A DNA stretch of 64,000 nt from Puia dinghuensis (GCF_014642875.1 NZ_BMJC01000003.1:806001-870000), one strand, 5' to 3'; numbered from the stretch's first letter, positions 42,368 to 51,654 are shown. Notes: generated by a model from the letters alone, not told the origin. Translations and numbers: made by a program.

Positions 42368-43240
42368 ATGGCGCAATTCGGAAAAGGCTATGCCAAACGC
42401 TCGACTCCTTCTTATTTTATGGCAATCGTTGGCGTCAGCCTGGTCTTGTTCCTGCTTGGGTTGTTAGGTTGGATCGTCATCAATGCCAATCGGTTAGGAG
42501 AAAACTTCAGGGAAAATGTGGAAGTGCAGGTGTATGTACGGCAAAATATCTCGCCAAAGGATAGCGCGGCGCTTGTTCAGTTTGTCTCCGCCCGGCCGTA
42601 TGTAAAAAGCTACGAATACATCACGAAGGAAATGGCCCGGAAGCAGTTTGTGGGCACCGGTAATGATGACTTCATGTCCGTCCTGGACCAGAATCCCCTG
42701 CCGGCCTCCGTGGATTTCAGGGTGAAAAGCGAGTACGCAAATGCAGATTCCCTCAACAAGGTAAAGGCCGACTTTTCCGGCAACATCGCCGTGGACGAGG
42801 TGAAATACAATAAGAAGCTGGTTACCAACCTCAACGACGTCATCAGAAAGGTGAGTCTTATCTTACTGGTGGTGACGGTGGGCATCTCGATAGCGGTGAT
42901 CATTCTCATCGACAATACCATCCGGCTGGCCATGTTCAGCAACCGCTTCCTTATCAAGACTATGCAGATGGTAGGAGCTACCCGCTGGTTCATTGCCAAA
43001 CCGATGGACAGGCGGGCGGTGATCAATGGGGCTATCAGCGGGCTGATCGCCATTGGCGGCATCATCGGGATCATTTTTGCTTCCGAGCAATGGATACCGG
43101 AGATCAGGGCGCTGCGGGACTATACCCTGTTAATGGCGATGTTTGTGGTGATGGTCCTGCTGGGGATCTTTATTTCCTTTATCAGCACCCACCGGAGCGT
43201 ATTGAAATACCTAAAAATGAAGCTGGACGATTTGTACTGA
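42368..43240 (+). CDS. ftsX: Cell division protein FtsX
   Basis: 290 residues. Membrane part of the FtsE-FtsX complex, which activates periplasmic peptidoglycan hydrolases during division. One N-terminal helix ('YFMAIVGVSLVLFLLGLLGWIVI', in part), an extracytoplasmic domain with 'VQVYVRQNISPKDSAALVQFV', and three C-terminal helices with 'NRFLIKTMQMVGATRWFIAKP', the FtsX signature. FtsE is not adjacent, as often in Bacteroidota. The gene starts a plus-strand run with DUF3098, uppP and an MFS gene, a known order in this phylum. Confidence 0.94.
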   Translation: MAQFGKGYAKRSTPSYFMAIVGVSLVLFLLGLLGWIVINANRLGENFRENVEVQVYVRQNISPKDSAALVQFVSARPYVKSYEYITKEMARKQFVGTGNDDFMSVLDQNPLPASVDFRVKSEYANADSLNKVKADFSGNIAVDEVKYNKKLVTNLNDVIRKVSLILLVVTVGISIAVIILIDNTIRLAMFSNRFLIKTMQMVGATRWFIAKPMDRRAVINGAISGLIAIGGIIGIIFASEQWIPEIRALRDYTLLMAMFVVMVLLGIFISFISTHRSVLKYLKMKLDDLY

Positions 43241-43280
43241 GTTTTCTCTATATTGCAGGCCCAAACTATCCTTTTTATTC

Positions 43281-43592
43281 ATGGCAACGACCAAAAAAGA
43301 AACGCCGACCGCACAGAAGAAGCCTGCGGCTCAAGCTGCGGCCCATGCTCCGCGGGTACAGGCTGTTCCCTTGTTCGGGAAAGAGAACTACCGCTGGATG
43401 CTCATCGGCATCGTTCTCATCGCTCTGGGCCTCATCCTGATGGCAGGCGGTAAGAGCAAGGACCCTAACGTATTCAATCGCAAAGAAATATATAGTTTTA
43501 CCCGGATAACGCTCGCCCCCATCCTCATATTGGGCGGGTTTGTAGTAGAGATCTTCGCCATTTTCCGCAAGGACAAGAAGGAAAGTCAATAA
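43281..43592 (+). CDS. DUF3098 membrane protein
   Basis: 103 residues. A Lys/Ala-rich cytoplasmic N-terminus ('TTKKETPTAQKKPAAQAAAH') is followed by 'LFGKENYRWMLIGIVLIALG' and a second helix ('ITLAPILILGGFVVEIFAIF'), giving a two-helix membrane protein with both ends inside. This is DUF3098, found almost always between ftsX and uppP in Bacteroidota, which suggests a link to cell-envelope growth. Function unknown. 40 bp after ftsX and 6 bp before uppP. Confidence 0.88.
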   Translation: MATTKKETPTAQKKPAAQAAAHAPRVQAVPLFGKENYRWMLIGIVLIALGLILMAGGKSKDPNVFNRKEIYSFTRITLAPILILGGFVVEIFAIFRKDKKESQ

Positions 43593-43598
43593 GCCACC

Positions 43599-44393
43599 AT
43601 GACTATAGTACAGGCACTCATTCTCGCAGTAGTAGAAGGGCTGACGGAGTTTCTCCCTGTGTCTTCTACGGCGCATATGAAGTTTACCAACCCGATGATA
43701 GGGGTCACTTCTACCCCTTTTTCAGACATGTTCGAGATCGTGATCCAGCTGGCGGCTATTCTGGCTGTCGTCGTGGTCTATTACAAGAAATTCTTCGATT
43801 TCTCCCGGTTTAGCTTTTATATAAAGCTCATCATCGCCCTCATCCCGGCGCTGGTCTTTGGTGTCCTGCTGAAGAAACATATCGACGCCGCGCTGGGCAA
43901 CCTGTATTTCATGGCCGGGGTCATGATCGGCGGCGGAATACTGTTCCTCTTCGTGGATAAGCTGTTCACCGCGCCACGGATCGACGATGAACAGCAGGTA
44001 TCCAATCGCAACGCCTTTGTCATCGGCTGTTTCCAGGTGTTGTCGATCCTGCTGCCCGGCTTCAGCCGCAGTGCAGCAACCATCATCGGTGGCGAGAGCC
44101 AGAAGCTGACCCGCAAAGCTGCCGCAGAATTTTCCTTCTTCCTGGCCGTGCCGACCATGCTGGCGGCTTCGGTGAAAAGCTTTTGGGATGTACACAAAGA
44201 GCATCCCGATGTCCTGGGTGGAGGAAATGCAACGCTGCTGGGGCTGAGCTGCCTGGTGACTTTTTTTGTCGCTATCGTCGTCATCCGGCTTTTCATCGGC
44301 TTTCTGAAGAAGTATGGATTTAAGCCCTGGGGGTATTACCGCATCGTTGTCGGCCTGTTGATGCTGTTCTTACTCTGGAGGGGGATGATATGA
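43599..44393 (+). CDS. uppP: Undecaprenyl-diphosphate phosphatase
   Basis: 264 residues. Integral membrane enzyme (BacA family) that dephosphorylates undecaprenyl diphosphate so the lipid carrier can be reused in peptidoglycan and polysaccharide export; high dosage gives bacitracin resistance. The two signature regions are intact: 'EGLTEFLPVSSTAHM' near the N-terminus and 'LLPGFSRSAATIIGG' in the middle, with about eight hydrophobic helices. The downstream MFS gene starts inside its last codons. Confidence 0.96.
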   Translation: MTIVQALILAVVEGLTEFLPVSSTAHMKFTNPMIGVTSTPFSDMFEIVIQLAAILAVVVVYYKKFFDFSRFSFYIKLIIALIPALVFGVLLKKHIDAALGNLYFMAGVMIGGGILFLFVDKLFTAPRIDDEQQVSNRNAFVIGCFQVLSILLPGFSRSAATIIGGESQKLTRKAAAEFSFFLAVPTMLAASVKSFWDVHKEHPDVLGGGNATLLGLSCLVTFFVAIVVIRLFIGFLKKYGFKPWGYYRIVVGLLMLFLLWRGMI

Positions 44394-45859
44394 TCCGGAC
44401 AGCGTCCAAACGAGTTATCAACGGATGGGCCATGTATGACTGGGCCAATTCGGTGTATAACCTGGTGATCACGACGACCTTCTTCCCTATCTATTTCACA
44501 AAAGCGACTTCCTTTTATTTCAAGAGCGATATAGTGCCTTTCCTCGGGCTGAGGATAAAGAACACTTCGTTGTACAGCTATGCGATGGCGGCCGCCTACC
44601 TGGTGATCGCCCTGCTCTATCCCGTGCTCACGTCCATCGCCGATAGTCGCGGCAACAAGAAAACCTTTATGCAGTTCTTCTGCTATATGGGGGCACTGGG
44701 CTGCAGCATGCTTTATCTCTTCGATGGCAGCAATCCGGTGTTGGGAGTTTATTGTTTTATCCTGGCCTCGATGGGGTATGTCGGCAGCCTGGTCTTTTAT
44801 AACGCCTATCTGCCGGAGATTGCCGCCCCGGAAGACCAGGACAGAGTCAGTGCCAAGGGATATGCCTATGGCTATGTTGGCAGCGTGATCATGCAGCTGG
44901 TCGGCTTTTTGATCGTGTTGCTGCTCAAGAATAACCCTTTCTTCAGCCTGCGACTTAACTTCCTGCTGGTTGGCCTCTGGTGGGCGGGTTTTGCCCAGAT
45001 GACCTTTGCCGTGTTGCCCAAGGCGAGCGCCGCGTCTGTCCGGAAAAAGAATGTCTTTAAAGCGGGCTTTGCAGAAGTAAAGAAAGTTTATGCCCAGGTG
45101 AAGAAGATGGCCCTGCTCAAGCGCTTTCTTCGGGGTTTCTTCTTCTATAGCATCGGTGTGCAAACGGTGATGGGAGCCGCTACGATCTTTGGCAGCACCG
45201 TGCTCAAGCTCGACGACACAAAGCTCATCATTACGATTGTGCTGATCCAGCTGGTGGCCATTGTTGGCGCGACTTGGATGAGTAAGCTGTCCGCCCGCTT
45301 CGGCAATATCCGCGTGCTGATGGGTGTCGTCTTCTTCTGGATATTGATCTGCATCTCGGCGTACCTCACCGCAGGCCAGGCCGAGAACCTCGAGCCCTTC
45401 CATGCGAAGATTGCGGAGCTGCAGCAGCAGAAGGCTGACCTGATGGCTAAAAAGGCACAGATGAGCGCCACGGCTTTCGATGAGGCGGATGCCGGCGTCG
45501 AAGGTGAACTGTCGCGCTGGGAACATGATCTCGCCCCGCATCAGGAGCCTATCGAATATTCCTTCTACCTGTTGGCCCTGGGTGTAGGCCTGGTAATGGG
45601 TGGTATCCAGTCCCTGAGCCGGAGCACCTATTCCAAGCTGATGCCGGAGACAAAGGATACGGCCTCCTATTTCAGCTATTATGATCTCACCGAAAAGATC
45701 GCCATTGTCATCGGCATGTTTACCTTTGGCTTTATCGGCCAGGTTACAGGCAGCATGAAGAATTCGATCATTTGCCTGATCGTCTTTTTCATCATCGGGC
45801 TTTTCTATCTGTTCTCGGCGCAGGCTAAGCAGCGACAGGAGCCGGCACCGGCAGTTTAA
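44390..45859 (+). CDS. MFS transporter of the UMF1 type
   Basis: 489 residues, about 12 membrane helices. 'GWAMYDWANSVYNLVITTTFFPIYF' in the first helix and 'SLSRSTYSKLMPETKDTASYFSYYDLTEKIA' near the end are the UMF1/Atg22-like signatures. Between helices of the second half (about residues 325-390) is a soluble insert with 'KIAELQQQKADLMAKKAQM', a coiled-coil-like charged segment not usual in MFS carriers. Substrate unknown; yeast Atg22 exports amino acids. Four-base overlap with uppP. Confidence 0.9.
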   Translation: MIRTASKRVINGWAMYDWANSVYNLVITTTFFPIYFTKATSFYFKSDIVPFLGLRIKNTSLYSYAMAAAYLVIALLYPVLTSIADSRGNKKTFMQFFCYMGALGCSMLYLFDGSNPVLGVYCFILASMGYVGSLVFYNAYLPEIAAPEDQDRVSAKGYAYGYVGSVIMQLVGFLIVLLLKNNPFFSLRLNFLLVGLWWAGFAQMTFAVLPKASAASVRKKNVFKAGFAEVKKVYAQVKKMALLKRFLRGFFFYSIGVQTVMGAATIFGSTVLKLDDTKLIITIVLIQLVAIVGATWMSKLSARFGNIRVLMGVVFFWILICISAYLTAGQAENLEPFHAKIAELQQQKADLMAKKAQMSATAFDEADAGVEGELSRWEHDLAPHQEPIEYSFYLLALGVGLVMGGIQSLSRSTYSKLMPETKDTASYFSYYDLTEKIAIVIGMFTFGFIGQVTGSMKNSIICLIVFFIIGLFYLFSAQAKQRQEPAPAV

Positions 45860-45891
45860 TCTGGTCGGGGGGCCTCTACAAATTTTTTTCT

Positions 45892-46788
45892 ATGCAATTG
45901 TATACCATCCACACCGGCTTCTTCAAATTGGACGGCGGGGCCATGTTCGGCGTAGTGCCCAAGAGTCTTTGGAGCAAAGTGAACCCGCCAGACGAGAATA
46001 ACCTTTGTACCTGGGCGATGCGATGTATGCTTATCGAGGAAGGCGGGAAGCTGATCCTGGTGGACAACGGCATCGGCGACAAACAGGATGAGCGGTTTTT
46101 CAGACATTACTATCTACATGGGGACGATTCTTTGGACAAGTCGCTGGCGGCGCATGGCTTCCATCGCAGCGATATCACCGATGTGCTGCTGACCCATCTC
46201 CACTTCGACCATTGCGGCGGAAGTATTGTCCGCCAGGGAGACAAGCTGGTACCGGCCTTTCCCAACGCCACCTACTGGAGCCATTCGCGGCATTGGAAAT
46301 GGGCGACGGAGCCCAATCCGCGGGAAAAGGCGTCGTTTTTAAAAGAGAATATCCTGCCAATAGAAGAGAGTGGGCAGCTGCGGTTTGTGGATGCGGGTAG
46401 TGGCGCCGGCGGGGGTTCGGGTGCTGCCGGGGGGCCGGAGTCCCGCCTTGTGGCGATAGCCGATGTTATCCTGCCGGGGCTCTCCGTCCGGCTGGTCAAC
46501 GGGCATACGGACGCGATGATGCTGCCGCAGGTGGAATACAAGGGTAAGACGCTGGTGTTCATGGCCGACCTGCTGCCTTCTACCGGTCATTTTCCCATTC
46601 CCTGGGTGATGGCTTATGATATGTTTCCATTGACCTCTTTATACGAAAAAAACTCCTTCCTGGAAGAGGCAGTTGCGGGCGGTTATGTGCTTTTCTTCGA
46701 ACACGATGCTGCGGTTGAATGCTGTATGGCCGAGCGGACGGAAAAGGGGATCCGGCCCGGCGCCGGATTCCGGCTGGCAGAACTCTAA
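45892..46788 (+). CDS. MBL-fold metallohydrolase
   Basis: 298 residues. The N-terminus 'YTIHTGFFKLDGGAMFG' and 'ILVDNGIGD' lead to the metal motif 'LTHLHFDHCGG' (HxHxDH), with further ligands in 'LVNGHTDAMMLPQVE' and 'MADLLPSTGHFP', placing it near lactonase/quorum-quenching-like and other uncharacterised MBL enzymes. The substrate cannot be read. A Gly/Ala/Ser insert ('GSGAGGGSGAAGGPES', residues 169-184) interrupts it. Its stop overlaps that of the convergent membrane-protein gene by 4 bp. Confidence 0.9.
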   Translation: MQLYTIHTGFFKLDGGAMFGVVPKSLWSKVNPPDENNLCTWAMRCMLIEEGGKLILVDNGIGDKQDERFFRHYYLHGDDSLDKSLAAHGFHRSDITDVLLTHLHFDHCGGSIVRQGDKLVPAFPNATYWSHSRHWKWATEPNPREKASFLKENILPIEESGQLRFVDAGSGAGGGSGAAGGPESRLVAIADVILPGLSVRLVNGHTDAMMLPQVEYKGKTLVFMADLLPSTGHFPIPWVMAYDMFPLTSLYEKNSFLEEAVAGGYVLFFEHDAAVECCMAERTEKGIRPGAGFRLAEL

Positions 46789-48266
46789 TTCGTATCCTTC
46801 CATATCCATAATTGCGAATGTGGCCGGCCGGGGAGGTCCATCTGCCGGTAGTGGGCTTGCATAAAAGACATCCACCAATCGTAATCCCGCTGGTGGCGGA
46901 AAGTGGCAACTTTGGCCTGGTCCATGATGATATACATGGTATGGTGAGCAAGCAGATCGTCGCCGATAGACCGCAATATCCGGCCATCCTCATCCCAGGT
47001 ATCATACCAGGCCCAGAAATGCTGATAGATCCACCGGGTGGGGGAAAAGATGCTGAACTCGTAATAGCAGCCGATGAGGTCCTCATTCTGGCAAATAAAC
47101 AGCTGATAATTTCCCGGTCTGTGCTGACGTAAATAATCGCGTTCGGGGGTGTTGACATACACATCCTTGTCCCGGCGCGGCAAATGCGTGCCGTGCTGAA
47201 AAGCGGTATATGTCAGGCTGGTGCAAAGCAGGATGACGAGTGGGAGGCGGGCCTTCTGATGATCGACGATATACCTGTCGCCAAAAGCAAAGACAGTGAA
47301 CAGCAACACGCTGATGCTTGCCGAGAGGGGAAGAAAGTAATAGATGTAATCCATCACCTTTTCGTGGCCATTGAACCGGCCGCCCAGGAATTCGGGGCTC
47401 ATGGTCAGCAGCATCGCAGCCAGCGTAGCCAGGATCAGCCCTTTCTTTTGCGCCTGCCAGATGAGGGCTGTGATGCCGAGGATCAACGAAACCATAAAAG
47501 GGATCTCATAGTTGCCGTCGTCCAGTACCCGCTTGATCGACCGGAAATGATCGCCAAAGGATTTTTCCTGGGTAGTGTAGGTCTTTAGATTGAAGAGAAA
47601 AGCCTGTTGCCAAAAATCACCCAGGGCATGGTGCGCGGCAAAATAGAGCATCGGGGGGGCCACGATGGTCGAAAAACCCGCAATGGCATACAGCAGCCGT
47701 TTGGCCACCGGCACCCTATCGATGGTAAAAAAGGAATAAAGGAATAGCGGGATCAGCGGCAGCACCTGGTCCTGCTGCATGAAAAAGATCAATCCACTCA
47801 ACAACCCCAGCAGGAAATACCGGTAACGCACCTGGCTCATCATGACACAGAAAAAGAATATATAGAAAAAGGCCGTATACTCCCGCGTCATATTAATCCC
47901 TTCGCTGATGAGGTCATCCCTGAGCATGAGGTTGAACAGCAGCGGGGGAAGCCAGGGGAAGGGGCACTTGTATCTGCGGCAGCAGTTGAATAGGAGAAAG
48001 GTGGCGAGAAGAGCGAGACCGGCATTGATCACCCAGAGGGCCCAAGGGCCTCCCAGCATGATACCAAGGGCATGGACGAAATAGATCAGCGGCGGCTTGT
48101 GATCGACGAAATCTTTGTATGGGATGAGCCCCTTGCTCACGGCCCAGCCGGCATACGTGAAGATATCCTTGTCGGATATACCCACATCGAAGGGCGGGCA
48201 ATAGCACAGGCTCAGCAGTACGGATGCTGCTGCCAAAAGCGGGAAGGTATAGCGGCCTGGCTTCAT
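46785..48266 (-). CDS. GT-C-like integral membrane protein (second of a tandem pair)
   Basis: 493 residues from ATG 48266. Ten or more hydrophobic helices; an early extracytoplasmic loop carries 'SKGLIPYKDFVDHKPPLIYF', in which the acidic residue before 'HKPP' resembles the catalytic Asp loop of GT-C glycosyltransferases (PMT/ArnT-like, 'D...KPPL'). The C-terminal 90 residues are soluble and aromatic-rich. It is clearly a paralogue of the next gene upstream, and the pair follows glf and a GT2 enzyme, so transfer of a sugar from a lipid carrier to an envelope glycan is likely, by inference. Confidence 0.82.
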   Translation of the reverse strand: MKPGRYTFPLLAAASVLLSLCYCPPFDVGISDKDIFTYAGWAVSKGLIPYKDFVDHKPPLIYFVHALGIMLGGPWALWVINAGLALLATFLLFNCCRRYKCPFPWLPPLLFNLMLRDDLISEGINMTREYTAFFYIFFFCVMMSQVRYRYFLLGLLSGLIFFMQQDQVLPLIPLFLYSFFTIDRVPVAKRLLYAIAGFSTIVAPPMLYFAAHHALGDFWQQAFLFNLKTYTTQEKSFGDHFRSIKRVLDDGNYEIPFMVSLILGITALIWQAQKKGLILATLAAMLLTMSPEFLGGRFNGHEKVMDYIYYFLPLSASISVLLFTVFAFGDRYIVDHQKARLPLVILLCTSLTYTAFQHGTHLPRRDKDVYVNTPERDYLRQHRPGNYQLFICQNEDLIGCYYEFSIFSPTRWIYQHFWAWYDTWDEDGRILRSIGDDLLAHHTMYIIMDQAKVATFRHQRDYDWWMSFMQAHYRQMDLPGRPHSQLWIWKDTN

Positions 48267-49741
48267 GGTTCGTTTATTTTCCAAAGATCGGAATTGGGTT
48301 TGCCAGGTACTGACAACCGATGATAGTGTGTTTGCATAAATGTCAGCCACCAATCCTGATCAGCCTTATTCTTCATCATCGCAAAACCCGCAGAATCCAT
48401 AAACACATAGGTCGTCTTATGGCGTATCAGGTCGCCCGCAATGGATTCCAGGATGCGATGGCCAGGGTCCCATTGGGGATACCACGTCCAGAAATGCTGG
48501 TAGTAGTAAATGGACGGGCATAAGAGATTGCGTTGATTATACATAGCCGCGAAATCTTCTTCTAAAAAAACATAGAGATCGTATTGCTTTAGGGGCTGCG
48601 CGTCGAGATAGTCGGCTACGGGACCTTCTACATCTTTCTGGTAGTTGCGCCGGGAGAGATGCGCAACATGCTGAAAAGTGGTATACACCAGGCTTGTACA
48701 AAGAAGAAAAACATACGGCAGCCGGATCCGCTTATCCGTGAGGGCGGGGTCTTCGGTAAAGGCAAAGACCGTAAATAGCACGATACACACGGTTGCGGAT
48801 AAGGGAAGAAAATAACCCATCATGTCCCGGAAAACGGTGAGACCCATTGTGCGGCCACCCATAAATTCCGGGGTTAGTGAGAGCAGAAAGGCGCCGAGGG
48901 CTGCCAGCACCAACGGTTTATTCTGGTTTCGCAGAAAGAGCGAGAAGACCCCCAGGATCAGCGCCACCATGAATGGGATCTCATAGTTGCCGCCGTCGAT
49001 GATCTTTTTGATCGCCCTAAAATGGTCCCCCAGGGACTTGTATTCCTGGATATACCAGTTTACGTTGATGAGATAGGCATCCGCCCATAAATAGCCAAGT
49101 GAACGGTGAACGGCAAAAAACAATAACAGGGGGATGGCGACGGCGCAAAACCCGGCGGCGAGCCGGAGTAACCGCGCCCCGATGGACATCGGAATCTTCT
49201 CCCAGAGCAGGTAGAGAAGAAAGGGGGCGAGAGACAGCACCTGCTCTTGCTGCATAAAGAAGGTCAGGGCGGCAAAGAATCCCATGCCAAAATGCCGGTA
49301 ACGCGATTTGCTCATCATGGTCAGGAAGAAGAGCATGATGAAATAGGTGGAATATTCCCGCGTGAAATTGATCCCGTGGGCAATCATATTATCCCTCAGC
49401 ATCAGGTTGAACAGCAAGGGTAGCAGCCAGGGAAAAGCTAGCCGGTAGCGGCAGCAGAGCCGGTAAAAGAGCCCAGTAACCAACAGAGCAAGCGTTGCGG
49501 TGATGATCCACATGCCCCAATGGCCAAGCAGGATACCGGCTGCATTGACGAAATAGATAAGCGGCGGCTTATGATCAAAAAAATCCCGGTAAGGTACCTG
49601 CCCCAGCAGGAGTACGCGGCCGCAGTATCTGAAGAACTCTTTGTCACCGAACTCAGGGTCAACCGGGGGACAATACATGAGGCTCAGCAGGAGCGAGGCG
49701 CCCAGGGTGATAAAGAGCCCGTAATATTGTTTTTTTGTCAT
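48263..49741 (-). CDS. GT-C-like integral membrane protein (first of a tandem pair)
   Basis: 492 residues. Same architecture as its neighbour: short N-terminal helix ending in 'SLMYCPPVDPEFGDKEFF', loop 'GQVPYRDFFDHKPPLIYFVNAAG', many helices, then a soluble C-terminus with 'YYQHFWTWYPQWDPGHRILESIAGDLI' in parts. Identical positions ('YCPP', 'DHKPPLIYFV', 'LPLLFNLMLRD', 'TREY', 'FMQQ') show recent tandem duplication, while the rest has diverged, so the two probably have different acceptors or sugars. Start ATG 49741 is 2 bp from the GT2 stop. Four-base overlap with the second copy. Confidence 0.82.
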   Translation of the reverse strand: MTKKQYYGLFITLGASLLLSLMYCPPVDPEFGDKEFFRYCGRVLLLGQVPYRDFFDHKPPLIYFVNAAGILLGHWGMWIITATLALLVTGLFYRLCCRYRLAFPWLLPLLFNLMLRDNMIAHGINFTREYSTYFIMLFFLTMMSKSRYRHFGMGFFAALTFFMQQEQVLSLAPFLLYLLWEKIPMSIGARLLRLAAGFCAVAIPLLLFFAVHRSLGYLWADAYLINVNWYIQEYKSLGDHFRAIKKIIDGGNYEIPFMVALILGVFSLFLRNQNKPLVLAALGAFLLSLTPEFMGGRTMGLTVFRDMMGYFLPLSATVCIVLFTVFAFTEDPALTDKRIRLPYVFLLCTSLVYTTFQHVAHLSRRNYQKDVEGPVADYLDAQPLKQYDLYVFLEEDFAAMYNQRNLLCPSIYYYQHFWTWYPQWDPGHRILESIAGDLIRHKTTYVFMDSAGFAMMKNKADQDWWLTFMQTHYHRLSVPGKPNSDLWKINEP

Positions 49742-49742
49742 T

Positions 49743-50450
49743 TTATTTTATACGGAATAGGATGAGCTGTCGAAACGATCGCAGGGCGCCACGCAGGAAA
49801 TAACGGTTCATCCGGCTTTGCCGCAGGCCTTTATCCATCGGATGGACGGTAGTGATAAATATCCGGTATTTTTTTTTGACAAACCAGGAAGTGATCAGGA
49901 CATTCGGGGCGAAGCTGTCGGCCGGTATTTTTGACAGAGCTGGTTGAAGTGCCGTACTTAACATCAGCCGGTAGGGACTGTTGATGTCGCTAACCCCCGC
50001 GCCAAAGAGGAGGCGTACCGACCAGCCGGCAAAGCGGCTCACCCACTGACGGCCGGGCGAGGCATATTTCCTGGTCCGCTGGGCAAGCAACAGATCGTAT
50101 CCCGTTCGGTTGTCCCACAACTGTCTGAAAGCCGTTGTCTGAAGTTGGTGATCGGAGTCGATCTGGAAGATCCAGCCGGCGCCGGCGTCGATGGCCCGGT
50201 GGTAGCCATTTAGAATGGCCGGACCATGGCCGGCATTGGGCTGGGTATAGACCTCGAGCGTGGGATCGCCGGCAGCGAGGGTTTGCAGGAGCCGGAGGCT
50301 GTTATCTTTCGAGCCGTCGTCGATGAGAATGAGCTTATAGGGCACACCCGTGTGTTGGAACACCGGCTGCCAGTCTTCGAGGAGGGCGGGGAGATTCTCC
50401 GCCTCATTATAGACCGGGATAACAACAACCAATTCGGGTTTATACGACAT
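49743..50450 (-). CDS. Family 2 glycosyltransferase
   Basis: 235 residues from ATG 50450. GT-A fold: 'LVVVIPVYNEAENLPALL', 'LILIDDGSKDNSL' (nucleotide-sugar Asp), 'NAGHGPAILNGYHRAI' and the DxD motif in 'FQIDSDHQLQ'. It lacks the C-terminal membrane helices of dolichol-phosphate-type enzymes but otherwise resembles the DPM/polyprenyl-phosphate sugar transferase group, which would charge a lipid carrier for the GT-C-like proteins that follow. The start overlaps the glf stop by 11 bp. Confidence 0.88.
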   Translation of the reverse strand: MSYKPELVVVIPVYNEAENLPALLEDWQPVFQHTGVPYKLILIDDGSKDNSLRLLQTLAAGDPTLEVYTQPNAGHGPAILNGYHRAIDAGAGWIFQIDSDHQLQTTAFRQLWDNRTGYDLLLAQRTRKYASPGRQWVSRFAGWSVRLLFGAGVSDINSPYRLMLSTALQPALSKIPADSFAPNVLITSWFVKKKYRIFITTVHPMDKGLRQSRMNRYFLRGALRSFRQLILFRIK

Positions 50451-51654
50451 GGATCGTGGAGGTTTGTGGCAGGATGCAGGTCTCAAAGATCTCCAGCGCC
50501 CTGTCGATGGTCTGGTGCATGTCGTAGTATTTATAGTCGCCGAGACGTCCGCTGATGAAGACGTTCTTTAATTGTGCGGCCTCTTTCCGGTATAGGGACA
50601 GGAGGCGCTGATTATCTTCGGAAGCGATGGGATAGTAGGGATTGTCGCCCTGGTCGGCCAGCGAGTATTCGCGGAAGATGATCGTTTTATTCCCGGTGTA
50701 TTCCTTTTCAGGATGCAGGTGCCGGGGTTCGTGGATACGGGTGTAGGGTATTTCTGCTTCGGGGAAGTTGATGACGGAGTTGCCCTGGTAGTCGGCTTTG
50801 TCGATGATCTCCTGTTCGAATCGGAGGGTGCGCCAGCTAAGTTTTCCGTGTTTATAATCGAAGAACCGGTCGATGGCGCCGCTATAGACAAGGCAGGCGT
50901 CTTTTTTCAGCAGGTGACGGATCTCGAAAAAATCAGTGTCGAGCAGCACCTTGATCTTTCGGTTTGCGAGGAGACGCTCGAACAGGTGAGTATAGCCTTT
51001 TTCCGGGATGCCCTGCCAGCGATCGAAGAAATAGTTGTCGTCGTAGTTGGTACGGAAGGGGAGGCGGTTGAAGATGGCCGGGGGGAGATGCCGGGGATCC
51101 ACCTGCCATTGTTTGATCGTATAATATTTGAAAAAGGCTTCGTATAGGTCGCGCCCGAGCAGGGACATGGCTTGTTCTTCGAAATTAGTGGGGGCTCCAG
51201 CGGTGGGGGGGCCGGCGGCTGGTTGGGCGTCGCGGCGCCCGCCATCGGCGCGTTGGCCTAGCTGGCTCTGGCGCAGGGAGGCCATGAAATCTTCGACCTC
51301 ATAGGGTTTGAGATTCCGGTTGTAGAACTGGTTTATCGTGGCCAGGTTGATCGGGAAGGGATAGAGCCTGTTCTTATAACAGCTGAGCACCCTATGCTGG
51401 TAGGTGTTGAAGGTGATGAACCGGCGGACGTAGTTCCAGACCTTTTCGTTTGATGTATGAAAGATATGGGTGCCATACTTATGGTATTCGATGCCGGTTG
51501 TCGGGTCGGTGGCGGAATAGCAGTTGCCGCCGATGTGGTCGCGTTTTTCGATGACCAGTACGGGTTGGTCGAGTTGATTAGCGATCCGCTCTGCGATCAC
51601 GGCGCCCAGAAGTCCACTGCCGACGACAACGTAGGAGTACTCCGATATATCCAT
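50440..51654 (-). CDS. glf: UDP-galactopyranose mutase
   Basis: 404 residues. FAD enzyme that converts UDP-galactopyranose to UDP-galactofuranose, the precursor for galactofuranose in surface glycans. 'YVVVGSGLLGAVIAERIA' (FAD), 'GGNCYSA', 'YHKYGTHIFHTSNEKVWNYV', 'QHRVLSCYKNRLYPFPINL', 'FKYYTIKQW' and 'PYYPIASEDN' are the expected blocks. A Gly/Ala/Pro/Asp-rich insert of about 25 residues sits at 131-157, just before 'FEEQAMSLLGRDLYE'. First gene of a run of four on the minus strand, which together look like a galactofuranose glycan module. Confidence 0.95.
   Translation of the reverse strand: MDISEYSYVVVGSGLLGAVIAERIANQLDQPVLVIEKRDHIGGNCYSATDPTTGIEYHKYGTHIFHTSNEKVWNYVRRFITFNTYQHRVLSCYKNRLYPFPINLATINQFYNRNLKPYEVEDFMASLRQSQLGQRADGGRRDAQPAAGPPTAGAPTNFEEQAMSLLGRDLYEAFFKYYTIKQWQVDPRHLPPAIFNRLPFRTNYDDNYFFDRWQGIPEKGYTHLFERLLANRKIKVLLDTDFFEIRHLLKKDACLVYSGAIDRFFDYKHGKLSWRTLRFEQEIIDKADYQGNSVINFPEAEIPYTRIHEPRHLHPEKEYTGNKTIIFREYSLADQGDNPYYPIASEDNQRLLSLYRKEAAQLKNVFISGRLGDYKYYDMHQTIDRALEIFETCILPQTSTIHVV

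Noticed and set aside
42185-42376. 64-codon N-terminal extension of leuS
   Set aside because: It contains the likely promoter and a sequence unlike any LeuS; 'MEYNFGDIEKKWQ' at 42184 is the family start.
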